Shown: piece by piece, positions 1 through 7,238 of the stretch
Position numbering within the stretch: the first letter of the stretch is position 1
How the letters are laid out: each line of letters begins with the position of its first letter
Source of the DNA: Planctomycetota bacterium
GTDB taxonomy: Bacteria; Planctomycetota; UBA1135; UBA2386
Length of the DNA: 16,763 bases
Direction of reading: 5' to 3'
Assembly (NCBI GenBank): GCA_003235605.1
Contig: QJVU01000282.1
Coordinates: forward strand, 1 to 16,763
Position numbers and translations under genes: made by a program
The notes under the pieces: model-generated
Told to the model about the DNA's origin: nothing
What the model saw: only the letters and a program-made list of their open reading frames with translations
The model's database searches: none

Positions 1-1
1 A

Positions 2-316
2 GGTTTCAACGTCATGGTTGGCGAGAAGGCCGTCCTCCTGGTGCCCATGAGCAAGACTCCCGAGGGCTTCGGCGGACGCGGAGGCGGTCCGGGAGGACGC
101 GGTGGCGGTCGGCGAGGGGGTCGCGGTGGTGATCAGCCGGACGCCAGGGACAAGGACGTCGCGCCCCAGGAGATCGAGGGTAGCGTGGAGTGGACAGCGG
201 CCCAGGAGCAGTGCGACCACGTCCTCGTCAAGGCAGTGAAGGTCGTGAAGAAGGAGCTCCAGTTCGAGATCCATCTCGACGACCGCATCGGCAAGGTCAA
301 GGTGGGAATGCCCTAG
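2..316 (+). CDS. C-terminal part of an RGG-rich hypothetical protein (5' end outside window)
   Basis: The reading frame is open from the first bases of the window with no stop before the ATG at 14, so this is probably the end of a longer gene. About 104 residues are visible and the stop is TAG at 314-316. Roughly residues 24-46 form a low-complexity glycine/arginine stretch with RGG-type repeats (nucleotides about 72-135). A charged C-terminal part follows, with alternating hydrophobic and Lys/Glu residues, that looks able to fold. RGG tracts often bind RNA or mediate loose protein contacts, but nothing else here supports that role and I do not recognise the family. No signal or membrane segment is visible in this portion. 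A 135-nt intergenic region with its own promoter separates it from the next gene, so it is probably a separate transcription unit. Confidence 0.6.
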   Translation, partial: GFNVMVGEKAVLLVPMSKTPEGFGGRGGGPGGRGGGRRGGRGGDQPDARDKDVAPQEIEGSVEWTAAQEQCDHVLVKAVKVVKKELQFEIHLDDRIGKVKVGMP

Positions 317-380
317 CGCGGGGGCCTGGCTCCGCGACGCCCCTCGCCAGCACCGCAGGCTGAAATCGGCCTGTTCCCTG

Positions 381-409
381 TTGACAAGCCGGCCCAACTG
401 TTCTATCTG
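381..409 (+). promoter_or_regulatory. Candidate sigma70-type promoter of the gntR-ABC operon
   Basis: A perfect -35 hexamer TTGACA lies at 381-386. Seventeen nucleotides later, at 404-409, is TATCTG, a -10 that keeps the first three consensus bases. The predicted start of transcription is near 416, giving a leader of about 48 nt before the ATG at 464. The -10 lies inside the palindrome at 396-422. This is the best promoter match in the window. Confidence 0.5.
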
Positions 410-422
410 TTGTAGAAAAGTT
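396..422 (+). promoter_or_regulatory. Interrupted palindrome, probable operator for the adjacent GntR/YtrA-type repressor
   Basis: The left arm is AACT-g-TTCTA (396-405) and the right arm is TAGAA-a-AGTT (413-422), separated by 7 nt and centred on position 409. Nine of ten arm positions are complementary; only 400/418 fails. The site covers the proposed -10 and the likely transcription start, so a bound dimer would block RNA polymerase. GntR proteins of the YtrA subfamily commonly bind inverted repeats in their own operon promoters, and such a gene begins 42 nt downstream. Confidence 0.6.
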
Positions 423-463
423 ACCACGGTAGGCCTGCGCTGGGTCCAACCGTGCCACCGCCC

Positions 464-865
464 ATGTTGATCCGCATCGACGCCCAGTCCCCAGAGCCCA
501 TCTTCGAGCAGGTGGTCTACCAGGTGAAGGGGCTCGTGGCGCGCGGGGACCTGATCGAGGGGGACCGCCTGCCGTCGGTGCGCCAGTTGGCCAAGCAGAT
601 CGCCGTCAACCCCAACACCGTGGTGCGCGCCTACGAGACCCTGGAGCGCGACGGCCTGATCGTCAGGCGCCAGGGGGCTGGTTGCTTCGTCACCGCCAAC
701 GGCAGCACCCTCAAGGCCAGCGAAAGGTCCCGCCAGCTCAAGGAGCTCATGGGACGCACGGTCACCGAGGCCTTCCACCTGGGCTTCGAGCCTCAGGCAA
801 TCCGCAAGGCCCTCGAGGACGGTCTGGCCCGCGTGCGCTTCTCGAAACGGAGGCAGGATAGATGA
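464..865 (+). CDS. GntR-family transcriptional regulator, YtrA subfamily
   Basis: This 133-residue protein has the short architecture typical of the YtrA subfamily. An N-terminal winged helix-turn-helix (about residues 8-75) includes the GntR pattern of LPSVRQLA followed by VNPNTVVRAYETLERDGLI. Only a short helical tail (about 85-125) follows, too small for a FadR- or HutC-type ligand domain, and in this subfamily it serves dimerisation. I chose the ATG at 464 because family members begin with a hydrophobic-IDxxSxxPIxEQ pattern right after the start; a GTG at 452 would add four residues. No clear Shine-Dalgarno sequence is visible. The stop overlaps the ABC gene start (ATGA, 862-865), so the two are translationally coupled. 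It probably represses its own operon through the palindrome at 396-422; the inducing signal is unknown, and cell-envelope stress is typical for such operons. Confidence 0.9.
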   Translation: MLIRIDAQSPEPIFEQVVYQVKGLVARGDLIEGDRLPSVRQLAKQIAVNPNTVVRAYETLERDGLIVRRQGAGCFVTANGSTLKASERSRQLKELMGRTVTEAFHLGFEPQAIRKALEDGLARVRFSKRRQDR

Positions 866-1782
866 ACCCCATAGAGTTCCAAGATGTCTACCGCAGCTTC
901 GGCAACCGCGACGTCCTCCGCGGCCTCTCCCTGGCGGTGCGGCCCGGCGAGATCTACGCCCTCCTGGGTCGCAACGGCAGCGGCAAGACCACCGCACTCC
1001 GCGTCCTCCTCGGGTTCTTGCGACCGATGGCGGGCCACGCCCAGATCCTCGGTATCCACAGCTCGGAGCTCACGCCCACGGACCGCGGTCGTATCGGCTA
1101 CGTCTCGGAGGGCCACCGCCTCTACGGCAGCTTCAGGGTACGGGACGCGATCCAGTTCGAAGCCGGAACCCGCCCCACCTTCCGCAAGGACTACGCTAGC
1201 GAAGCGGCGAAACGCTGCGGCCTGCCCCCCAAACACCTGGTGATGCAGTTGTCCCGGGGTCAACGCGCCCAGCTGGCGTTGATCTTCGCCGTGGCAGGCC
1301 GGCCCGAGGTGATGATCTTCGACGATCCCGCCATGGGGCTCGATGTGGTCATGCGCCGCGAGTTCCTGGACGTCATGATCGACCTGTTGAGCGATCAGGG
1401 CATCAGCGTCCTGTTCTCGTCCCACATCCTCACCGACGTGGAGCGGATCGCCGACCGCGTGGGGATCCTCCACGACGGCAGGTTGATGGTGGATGCCTCG
1501 ATGTCGGAGCTGAAGCGGCGCGTGCAAAAGCGCTTCTGGTGCGGCCCCAACGGAGCCACAAACAGTCCGCCGCCGGTCGACGGCCTCCTGAGATCTCAGC
1601 CTCGCAAACATGGCTGGGAGCTCACCCTCCTGGACCTCGACCAGGAACGAGAAGCACGGCTGGTTGCCGGCGGCTCCCGCCTCTCAGAGGCGACCATCCC
1701 CAGCCTCGAGGACCTGTTCCTGGACCTCACCGTCGGCACGACGCGCAGCATCCTGCCGCAACCGGAGGAAACCGAGTCATGA
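862..1782 (+). CDS. ABC transporter ATP-binding protein with DD variant of Walker B
   Basis: This 306-residue ATPase would power the permease encoded next. Visible motifs are Walker A GRNGSGKT (36-43), signature LSRGQ (130-134), Walker B VMIFDD (150-155), D-loop GLD (159-161) and the switch histidine H188 in SSHIL. The residue after the Walker B aspartate, normally the catalytic glutamate, is aspartate (D155). The usual Q-loop glutamine region reads GYVSEG. Residues about 215-306 form the C-terminal extension common in ABC-2 type exporter ATPases. A GGAGG Shine-Dalgarno at 849-853 sits 8 nt before the ATG, which overlaps the regulator's stop. The gene itself overlaps the permease start. The DD variant may hydrolyse ATP slowly or may be a feature of this subfamily; from memory, similar DDP motifs occur in planctomycete homologues. 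The substrate cannot be inferred. Confidence 0.92.
   Translation: MNPIEFQDVYRSFGNRDVLRGLSLAVRPGEIYALLGRNGSGKTTALRVLLGFLRPMAGHAQILGIHSSELTPTDRGRIGYVSEGHRLYGSFRVRDAIQFEAGTRPTFRKDYASEAAKRCGLPPKHLVMQLSRGQRAQLALIFAVAGRPEVMIFDDPAMGLDVVMRREFLDVMIDLLSDQGISVLFSSHILTDVERIADRVGILHDGRLMVDASMSELKRRVQKRFWCGPNGATNSPPPVDGLLRSQPRKHGWELTLLDLDQEREARLVAGGSRLSEATIPSLEDLFLDLTVGTTRSILPQPEETES
1764..1770 (+). promoter_or_regulatory. Shine-Dalgarno sequence fixing the permease start
   Basis: GGAGGAA lies 8 nt upstream of the ATG at 1779 and inside the end of the ABC gene. It decides the start of the permease: the reading frame stays open far upstream (to 1539), but that part only shadows the ABC gene. Confidence 0.8.
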
Positions 1783-3701
1783 TCAAGGAATTGCTGAAGA
1801 AGGATGCCGTGATCCTGGGCAGCCTGTTCGCCGCCGGCATCGTCGCGCACTTTGCCCTCTACGTGGATTGGGGATTCGAGCGCTTGTGGGTCTGGCCCGA
1901 CCAGAGGCTCTTCTGGAACGCCTCCGCCCTGCACTACATCTTCGGGATCGCCCTCGGCCTGATGGTCACCCTGCGGGACGAGGTGACCCGCACCCAGGAG
2001 TTCCTCTGGCATCGACCGGTGAGCCGGAAGCTCGTCTTCGGGACCAGGACCCTGACCGGCATCGGGATCATGCTCTGTTGGCTGGTGCTCTCCCTCTGGG
2101 CGGAGTGGCTCATCGAGGGCTGGGGCAATCCGAACAAGCTCATTGCCGAGGGCAGCCGTGCCTGGACCTACCTTGCCTACGGCACCGTCACGTTCAGCAG
2201 CTTCGCCGCCGCCTGTTTTGCCGCCACCTGGCCAGGTCATTGGATTCTGCGGTTCACCCTCGGCGCAACGCCGGCAGTCTTGATCCTGGTGGCCTGCTTT
2301 GGTGAACCAATCCCCGCCCGTCCTCAGGACCACCCCACCGCCTTGGCGCTGAGCCAGTTCCTGGCATCGGTGCTGCTGCTCTACGCCGCCTGGCGCAACG
2401 AGGTGGCTGGCCGGGATCCGGATCACCCGATACCGGGGCCGGCTCTGAGGTGGTCGGTATCCATTGCCGCCCTTGCTGCGTGTGTCCTCTGGTCTTTGGG
2501 TGTGGCCGAAGTGCAGGGGGAGTACGGCAACTCCGCCAGGCGCTGGTACCCCGAGATCGCACGAAGCACCGATGGGAGCTACTACCTGCGCGGTCTGAAC
2601 CCCGAGACCTGGCCCGATGTCTACGAGCACATGGTCTTCGACTCGCAACATCGCGTCGTGGGGCCCGCTCCCGAACTCGACGACGAGCAGCCACTGCCCT
2701 GGTCACCGCACCGCAGCCTGCGTGCCGGAACACTCGACCTGCACCCTCCCCTCTCCCGCGGCCTCATCGAGGTTGGCCGCACCAACTTCTACGTCCGGTG
2801 CTTCCTGGACCTCGACGACGGCCAGGCCTTCGTCGTCACGATCAGCGGACGCGGCCGTCCCGAGCACCAGCCATCGCGCCGGAGCCTGGGCAAGGGAACA
2901 GGAGGCAAGCGCTTCTCTCCCCGCGCCAGGGCCCTGGGCAACACCTGGGACCAGCTGGCCATGGTCTGGGACCAGGACGGCATCTGGGCCTACGATCTCA
3001 ACAGCGCCGCCGACCACTTCCACCACGTGCCGCTCCCGGGAGGCGACCGGGTGGTGAACTGGGCGATGCAGTCCGAGGTCGAAGGAACCTGGACCACCCA
3101 CCAGGACGACACGCGTCTGCTGGTCCTGGGGGAGAAGGCCACCTATGCCTGGACCGGCACCGAGTTCGTGCGAGCGGAACCCTCCCGGCTCCCCCTCTGG
3201 TCCCGCCCCAGGGTCGAGGCGGTTGTGGCTCGAATGGACCCGTTCACCTTCACCGCGGAGGTGCACGGGTCAGGGGGTCAAACCGTCTTCAACCACCACT
3301 ACGCCCTCCACACCTGGCGGGAGAAGCTGCCGGCCACCGTCGTGTTTCTCGGCAGCCTGCTGCGCATGCCCGTGCTCCAGGTGCAGAGCTTCCTTGCCCC
3401 GCAAGGCCGTTTCTCGTTCCACCGCTCGGCGACCACGGATCCGTTGCTGGCAGGCCACCGCCGCTTCTGGTTGCTGGGTTCGAACCTGTTGCTGGCAGCC
3501 GTGCTCGTCGTCCTTGCCGTGGGTCGTCTCCGACGCCTCGGAGCACCCCGAGGCCGCGTCCTCTGCTGGTCCATGGCCGTTGCTGCCGGAGGCTTGCCAC
3601 TGTTCCTCTACTGCCGTCTTGTGGAGACCGACCGGGCCTGGCGGCGGGTGGCGATACTGAAACCCGAGGAGCTCCCAAGTATGTGGATCCGGAGCGCATG
3701 A
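1779..3701 (+). CDS. Large ABC-2-like permease with an inserted soluble domain
   Basis: This 640-residue integral membrane protein is the likely membrane partner of the ATPase. Hydrophobic segments occur at about 10-28, 48-65, 92-112, 130-150, 157-175, 188-205 and 224-245. A soluble stretch of roughly 270 residues (about 246-515) follows, then three more hydrophobic segments at about 517-537, 563-583 and 593-612. The first part resembles ABC-2 exporter subunits, including the cytoplasmic stretch RDEVTRTQEFLWHRPVSR after the second segment, which is typical of this group. The soluble part is rich in Trp, Asp and beta-like strands and I do not recognise it. Start chosen at 1779 on the ATGA overlap and strong Shine-Dalgarno. 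YtrA-regulated permeases are often much shorter, so the large domain is notable. Export, sensing or envelope-stress protection are all possible. Confidence 0.8.
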   Translation: MIKELLKKDAVILGSLFAAGIVAHFALYVDWGFERLWVWPDQRLFWNASALHYIFGIALGLMVTLRDEVTRTQEFLWHRPVSRKLVFGTRTLTGIGIMLCWLVLSLWAEWLIEGWGNPNKLIAEGSRAWTYLAYGTVTFSSFAAACFAATWPGHWILRFTLGATPAVLILVACFGEPIPARPQDHPTALALSQFLASVLLLYAAWRNEVAGRDPDHPIPGPALRWSVSIAALAACVLWSLGVAEVQGEYGNSARRWYPEIARSTDGSYYLRGLNPETWPDVYEHMVFDSQHRVVGPAPELDDEQPLPWSPHRSLRAGTLDLHPPLSRGLIEVGRTNFYVRCFLDLDDGQAFVVTISGRGRPEHQPSRRSLGKGTGGKRFSPRARALGNTWDQLAMVWDQDGIWAYDLNSAADHFHHVPLPGGDRVVNWAMQSEVEGTWTTHQDDTRLLVLGEKATYAWTGTEFVRAEPSRLPLWSRPRVEAVVARMDPFTFTAEVHGSGGQTVFNHHYALHTWREKLPATVVFLGSLLRMPVLQVQSFLAPQGRFSFHRSATTDPLLAGHRRFWLLGSNLLLAAVLVVLAVGRLRRLGAPRGRVLCWSMAVAAGGLPLFLYCRLVETDRAWRRVAILKPEELPSMWIRSA

Positions 3702-3734
3702 CCGTTCCCACACCCTTCGGGACCGCGAGGCGGC

Positions 3735-3743
3735 TGCTATCCT
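3735..3743 (+). promoter_or_regulatory. Extended -10 element just before the S41 peptidase gene
   Basis: TGC-TATCCT (extended TG plus a TAnnnT hexamer at 3738-3743) ends 7 nt before the ATG at 3751. No convincing -35 and no Shine-Dalgarno are seen. The distance would place the transcription start at or near the A of the start codon, as for a leaderless mRNA. The similar spacing before two other genes (see 16066-16071 and 16094-16099) is the main support. Confidence 0.3.
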
Positions 3744-3750
3744 GGCCCTG

Positions 3751-6090
3751 ATGCTGCACGCTTGGCCCCGTCTGGTCGTCGTGACCGGCTTCGTACTCGC
3801 TGCTGACCTCCCCGCGCAGCGGGCTCCCAGGAACCTCGACTTCGAGGACGGCAAGGTGGACCAGGCGGCGCCAGGCTGGTTCGTCCCCACTCGCGACTGC
3901 AGGGCCCTGGTGGTGAAGCGCAAGGGTGGCAAGGGCCTCTGCCTGCAGCTCTCACGGCAGCAAGGCAACCCGCCGAACCGGTTCGGCAATGTCCTGCAGG
4001 CAGTCGATGCCACTCCCTACCGCGGCAAGACCATCCGCTTCTCCGCGGAGGCCCGGAGTGTGGGACAGGATGGCCGTGCCCAGCTGTGGCTGCGGGTGGA
4101 CCGCCTCGGCGGCCGACTCGGCTTCTTCGAGAACATGGCAGACCGGCCGATCACGGATCCCCAGTGGAAGCGCTACGTGATCGTGGGGAAGGTGCACGAC
4201 GATGCCACCAGCATCACCTTCGGCCTGATGCTCCTGGGCGGCCGTGGGTCGGCGTTCCTCGACGCGGTCGAGTTGGAGATCGTGGACGAGTCCACATTAC
4301 CCAAGGTCGAGGGTCCCCGTCCCCTTGCCGCCCGGGGTCTCGAGAACGTGATCGTGTTCACGCGTCTGCTGGGCTATGTCCGCTACTTCCACCCCAGCGA
4401 CCAAGTCGCGCAGGTGGACTGGGACCGGTTCACCATCGAGGGGATCCGCAAGGTGGAGCCGATGGCGGGTCCCGAGGAGCTGGCAGCCACGCTGGAGGAG
4501 CTGTTTGCGCCGGTGGCACCCGCCGTGCGGGTGGCCGTGGGCAAGGACCCGCCGCTGCCCGAAGCGCTGCGCAACGCACGCCACGATCTGCGGAATTCCC
4601 TTCCCGATGCCTTGAGCAAACGGCCCGATGCCAAGGACATCCTCCTGGTCAGCTGGCTCCATGAGGGTGTCCAGCCACTCGGCGGTCGGAGCGTCTACAG
4701 GAGCCGCATCGTGCAGGCGATCCCCGGAGACATCACCGCGCGCAAGTTCCCGTGGTTCGCGGGAGGCCGCGTCGACGCCATGACCTTGCCGAGTCCCGGG
4801 TTTCCGGTCTGGAGAACGCTGCCAGGCAACCTCCACTGCATGGTTCCCCTCTCCCTCTACAAGGACAAGCAGGGCACGTTGCCCCATGCTTCGGGCACGT
4901 TTCCAAGGAACGACGTGCAAGCAAGGCTCACGGCAGATGATCGGGCCACGCGCCTCGCGGCAGTGGCGCTGGGCTGGAACGTGTTCCAGCACTTCTACCC
5001 CTACTTCGACGTCGTCGAAGTGGACTGGGAGCAGGTCCTGCGCACCTCGCTCCAGGAGGCCGCCACGGACAAGGATCCCGCCGAGTTCCTGAGGACGCTG
5101 CGCCGCATGGTGGCCCGGCTCCAGGATGGTCACGGTTGCGTCACCCACGTCGCCGATCCGAATACCGGAACCCTGCCCGTGGAGTTCGCCTGGGCAGGGG
5201 AGCAGCTGGTCATCGAGCGCGTCGATGACCAGCGTGCACCCGATGTCCATCCCGGCGATCTTGTCGTGAACATGGCTGGCGACATGAAGAAGCTGATGGC
5301 GGAGCTTCGGCGCGAGATCTCCGCTGCCACGCCCCAGTTCCGCCGCTACCAACTCGCCCAGCGGCTTCGCCGAGGCCCTGCCGGCAAGCAGCTCGAGCTC
5401 GAGCTCGCGACTCCGGACGGCCGCAAGACCGTCGTGCTCTCCTACGCTGCCATGTTCCGACCGCTGCCCGAGAAGCGCCCGGACAAGATTGCGCAGATCA
5501 AGCCGGGCATCTGGTACGTGGATGTCTCCCGCATCGGGGACCAGGACTTCACCGGAGCACTCCACCACCTGGCGAAGGCCAGGGGCATTGTCTTCGACTT
5601 CCGCGGCTACCCAGCGAGGCTCAATCGCCTGGTGCTCTTCCGCCCCATCATCCAGAAGACCGTGAACAGCGCCGACTGGCTCGTCCCCACCCCGCGCTAT
5701 CCCGATCGGGACCGGATGAAGTTCAAGGACCTCGGCCGTTGGTGGATCCGTCCGACCAAGCCGCACCTGGCGGCGAGGAAGGTCTTCCTCATCGATGGCC
5801 GGGCCATCAGCTATGCAGAGTCCTGCATGGGCATCGTGGAACACTACAAGCTGGGAGAGATCGTCGGCGAGGCCACTGCAGGCACCAACGGCAACATCAA
5901 CTCGATCAGGCTGCCAGGCGGCTACCAGATGATCTGGACAGGCATGAAGGTCCTCAAGCAGGACGGTTCCCGGCACCATGGCGTCGGCATCCAGCCCACG
6001 ATCAAGGTGGAGCGCACCGTGGCCGGAATCCGCGCGGGCCGGGACGAGTTCCTGGAGAAGGCCCTGGCGATCCTGCAAAACGGAAAGTAG
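3751..6090 (+). CDS. Secreted S41-family (C-terminal-processing-peptidase-like) serine peptidase
   Basis: This 779-residue protein has a signal peptide (about 1-23, cleavage likely after LPAQ), so it acts outside the cytoplasm. Residues about 28-172 begin NLDFEDG and look like a carbohydrate-binding-type beta sandwich. A cap-like region comes next (about 197-275) and a similar one recurs at about 401-465, ending ARLQDGHG. A PDZ-like segment (about 470-560) contains HPGDLVV. The S41 catalytic part (about 575-770) has DGRAISYAES, where Ser687 is the probable nucleophile, followed by GEATAGTNGN and a long HHGVGIQPTIKV stretch usual in this family. S41 enzymes use a Ser-Lys dyad or a tetrad; I could not assign the partner residue. 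The ATG at 3751 gives a good signal peptide. It lies 49 nt after the permease and 49 nt before the metallopeptidase and may have its own promoter. The substrate is unknown. Confidence 0.85.
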   Translation: MLHAWPRLVVVTGFVLAADLPAQRAPRNLDFEDGKVDQAAPGWFVPTRDCRALVVKRKGGKGLCLQLSRQQGNPPNRFGNVLQAVDATPYRGKTIRFSAEARSVGQDGRAQLWLRVDRLGGRLGFFENMADRPITDPQWKRYVIVGKVHDDATSITFGLMLLGGRGSAFLDAVELEIVDESTLPKVEGPRPLAARGLENVIVFTRLLGYVRYFHPSDQVAQVDWDRFTIEGIRKVEPMAGPEELAATLEELFAPVAPAVRVAVGKDPPLPEALRNARHDLRNSLPDALSKRPDAKDILLVSWLHEGVQPLGGRSVYRSRIVQAIPGDITARKFPWFAGGRVDAMTLPSPGFPVWRTLPGNLHCMVPLSLYKDKQGTLPHASGTFPRNDVQARLTADDRATRLAAVALGWNVFQHFYPYFDVVEVDWEQVLRTSLQEAATDKDPAEFLRTLRRMVARLQDGHGCVTHVADPNTGTLPVEFAWAGEQLVIERVDDQRAPDVHPGDLVVNMAGDMKKLMAELRREISAATPQFRRYQLAQRLRRGPAGKQLELELATPDGRKTVVLSYAAMFRPLPEKRPDKIAQIKPGIWYVDVSRIGDQDFTGALHHLAKARGIVFDFRGYPARLNRLVLFRPIIQKTVNSADWLVPTPRYPDRDRMKFKDLGRWWIRPTKPHLAARKVFLIDGRAISYAESCMGIVEHYKLGEIVGEATAGTNGNINSIRLPGGYQMIWTGMKVLKQDGSRHHGVGIQPTIKVERTVAGIRAGRDEFLEKALAILQNGK

Positions 6091-6139
6091 CGATCGCCAG
6101 AGGGCAGCCGTACCATCCCCGCCCCCGCTCTCCGCCCGA

Positions 6140-7231
6140 ATGGCCAGCCGACACAGAGGAGGACGCCCAAGACCCGCGACCCGGGCCCGCCGCCGGCGGT
6201 TCTGGTGGGCACACCTGGACTACGAGGAGTTGCTCGACCTGCGCATCTCCGACCTCGGGCTGCGCATCGAGGGCACCGCCCTGGAGCAGCGCATCCAGCG
6301 GCTCCATGACGAGCTGTCCCGCGCGGGGCTGCGGTTCCGACCCTATGTGTGGCTCTCCACCGACTGGTTCACGCCCGACGGTGTGACAGGATTCGCCGTT
6401 CCGTTCTTCCTTGCCCATCCCCGCCTTGTCCGCATAGAGCACCGGAAGATGTTCGAGGCGGAGGGGGGTAACAGCGACTGGTGCATGAAGCTACTGCGCC
6501 ACGAAACCGGCCATGCCATCGACAACGCCTACCGCCTGCACTGGAAGCCGAGCTGGCGGAGGACCTTCGGCAAGTTCACCGAGTCCTACAAGAACCACTA
6601 CAACCCCAGGACCCGCAGCAGGAAGTACGTCCTGCACCTGGACCACTGGTATTCCCACAGCCACCCGGCGGAGGACTTTGCGGAGACCTTTGCGGTCTGG
6701 CTGCAGCCCGGCTCCAGGTGGCGTAGAACGTATGCCGCCTGGCCGGCGCTGAAGAAGCTGGAATACGTGGACGAGCTGATGGCAGACATCGGTGACCAGC
6801 CGCCCAAGGTTCGCTCCCGCGAAAAGCCCGATTCCGCCTCCCGTTTGCGGATCACGTTGCGGGAGCACTACCGCCGTCAGGAAGACCGCTACGCCGGGGA
6901 TCTGCCCAGCGTCTACGACCGTCAGCTGGCCAGGCTGTTCCCCAAGAGGGATGGCCCTGTCCATCGCAATGCTCAGCACCATGCCCATCGCGAAACGGCA
7001 GCGAGCTTCCTGCGGCGATCCCGCCACGAGCTTCGAGACCGCGTGGCCGCCACGACGGGTCACTATCGCTACGTGGTCGACCAGGCGCTGAAGATGATGA
7101 TCGGCCGTTGCCGGGAGCTGGAGCTGCTCGTGACCAGGCCCAAACGCGAGACCCGTCTGGAAGCAACCATCCTGCTGACCATGATGACCATGGGCTTTCT
7201 CCACGGCCGCGGCCACGAGTACCGGAGATGA
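6140..7231 (+). CDS. Putative zinc metallopeptidase (HETGH), cytoplasmic
   Basis: This 363-residue protein has the gluzincin signature HETGH (residues 121-125; His121 and His125 bind zinc, Glu122 is catalytic). About 50 residues later HPAEDFAETFAVWL offers Glu178 or Glu182 as the third zinc ligand, resembling lethal-factor-like and related peptidases. The N-terminus is strongly basic (many Arg in residues 4-20) with no signal peptide, so it should be cytoplasmic. Residues about 250-363 are predicted largely helical, charged and of unknown role. I chose the ATG at 6140: the frame stays open back to 5978, but that portion overlaps the end of the S41 gene and has no coding character. No Shine-Dalgarno is visible. 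Its stop is 7 nt before the ATP-grasp gene, so the two are surely co-transcribed. A peptidase beside an ATP-grasp ligase suggests linked bond making and breaking, but the substrate is not known. Confidence 0.75.
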   Translation: MASRHRGGRPRPATRARRRRFWWAHLDYEELLDLRISDLGLRIEGTALEQRIQRLHDELSRAGLRFRPYVWLSTDWFTPDGVTGFAVPFFLAHPRLVRIEHRKMFEAEGGNSDWCMKLLRHETGHAIDNAYRLHWKPSWRRTFGKFTESYKNHYNPRTRSRKYVLHLDHWYSHSHPAEDFAETFAVWLQPGSRWRRTYAAWPALKKLEYVDELMADIGDQPPKVRSREKPDSASRLRITLREHYRRQEDRYAGDLPSVYDRQLARLFPKRDGPVHRNAQHHAHRETAASFLRRSRHELRDRVAATTGHYRYVVDQALKMMIGRCRELELLVTRPKRETRLEATILLTMMTMGFLHGRGHEYRR

Positions 7232-7238
7232 TGACTCG

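Noticed and set aside
318..343. GGGGC ... GCCCC inverted repeat after the first gene as a terminator
   Set aside because: The stem is only about 5 bp with a 13-nt loop and no T-run follows. This is within chance for GC-rich DNA.
1539..1778. Upstream extension of the permease frame inside the ABC gene
   Set aside because: It overlaps the ABC C-terminus. The ATGA overlap and GGAGGAA Shine-Dalgarno at 1764-1770 fix the start at 1779.
4297..6078. Long open frame on the minus strand opposite the S41 peptidase gene (593 codons)
   Set aside because: The plus strand carries a signal peptide, S41 motifs and an intact family-length protein. The antisense product is His/Asp/Gly/Val-rich without motifs, as expected for a high-GC shadow frame.
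5978..6139. Upstream extension of the metallopeptidase frame into the S41 gene
   Set aside because: It reads Ser/Arg/Pro-rich shadow of the S41 C-terminus. The ATG at 6140 lies just past the S41 stop and precedes the coding-like sequence.
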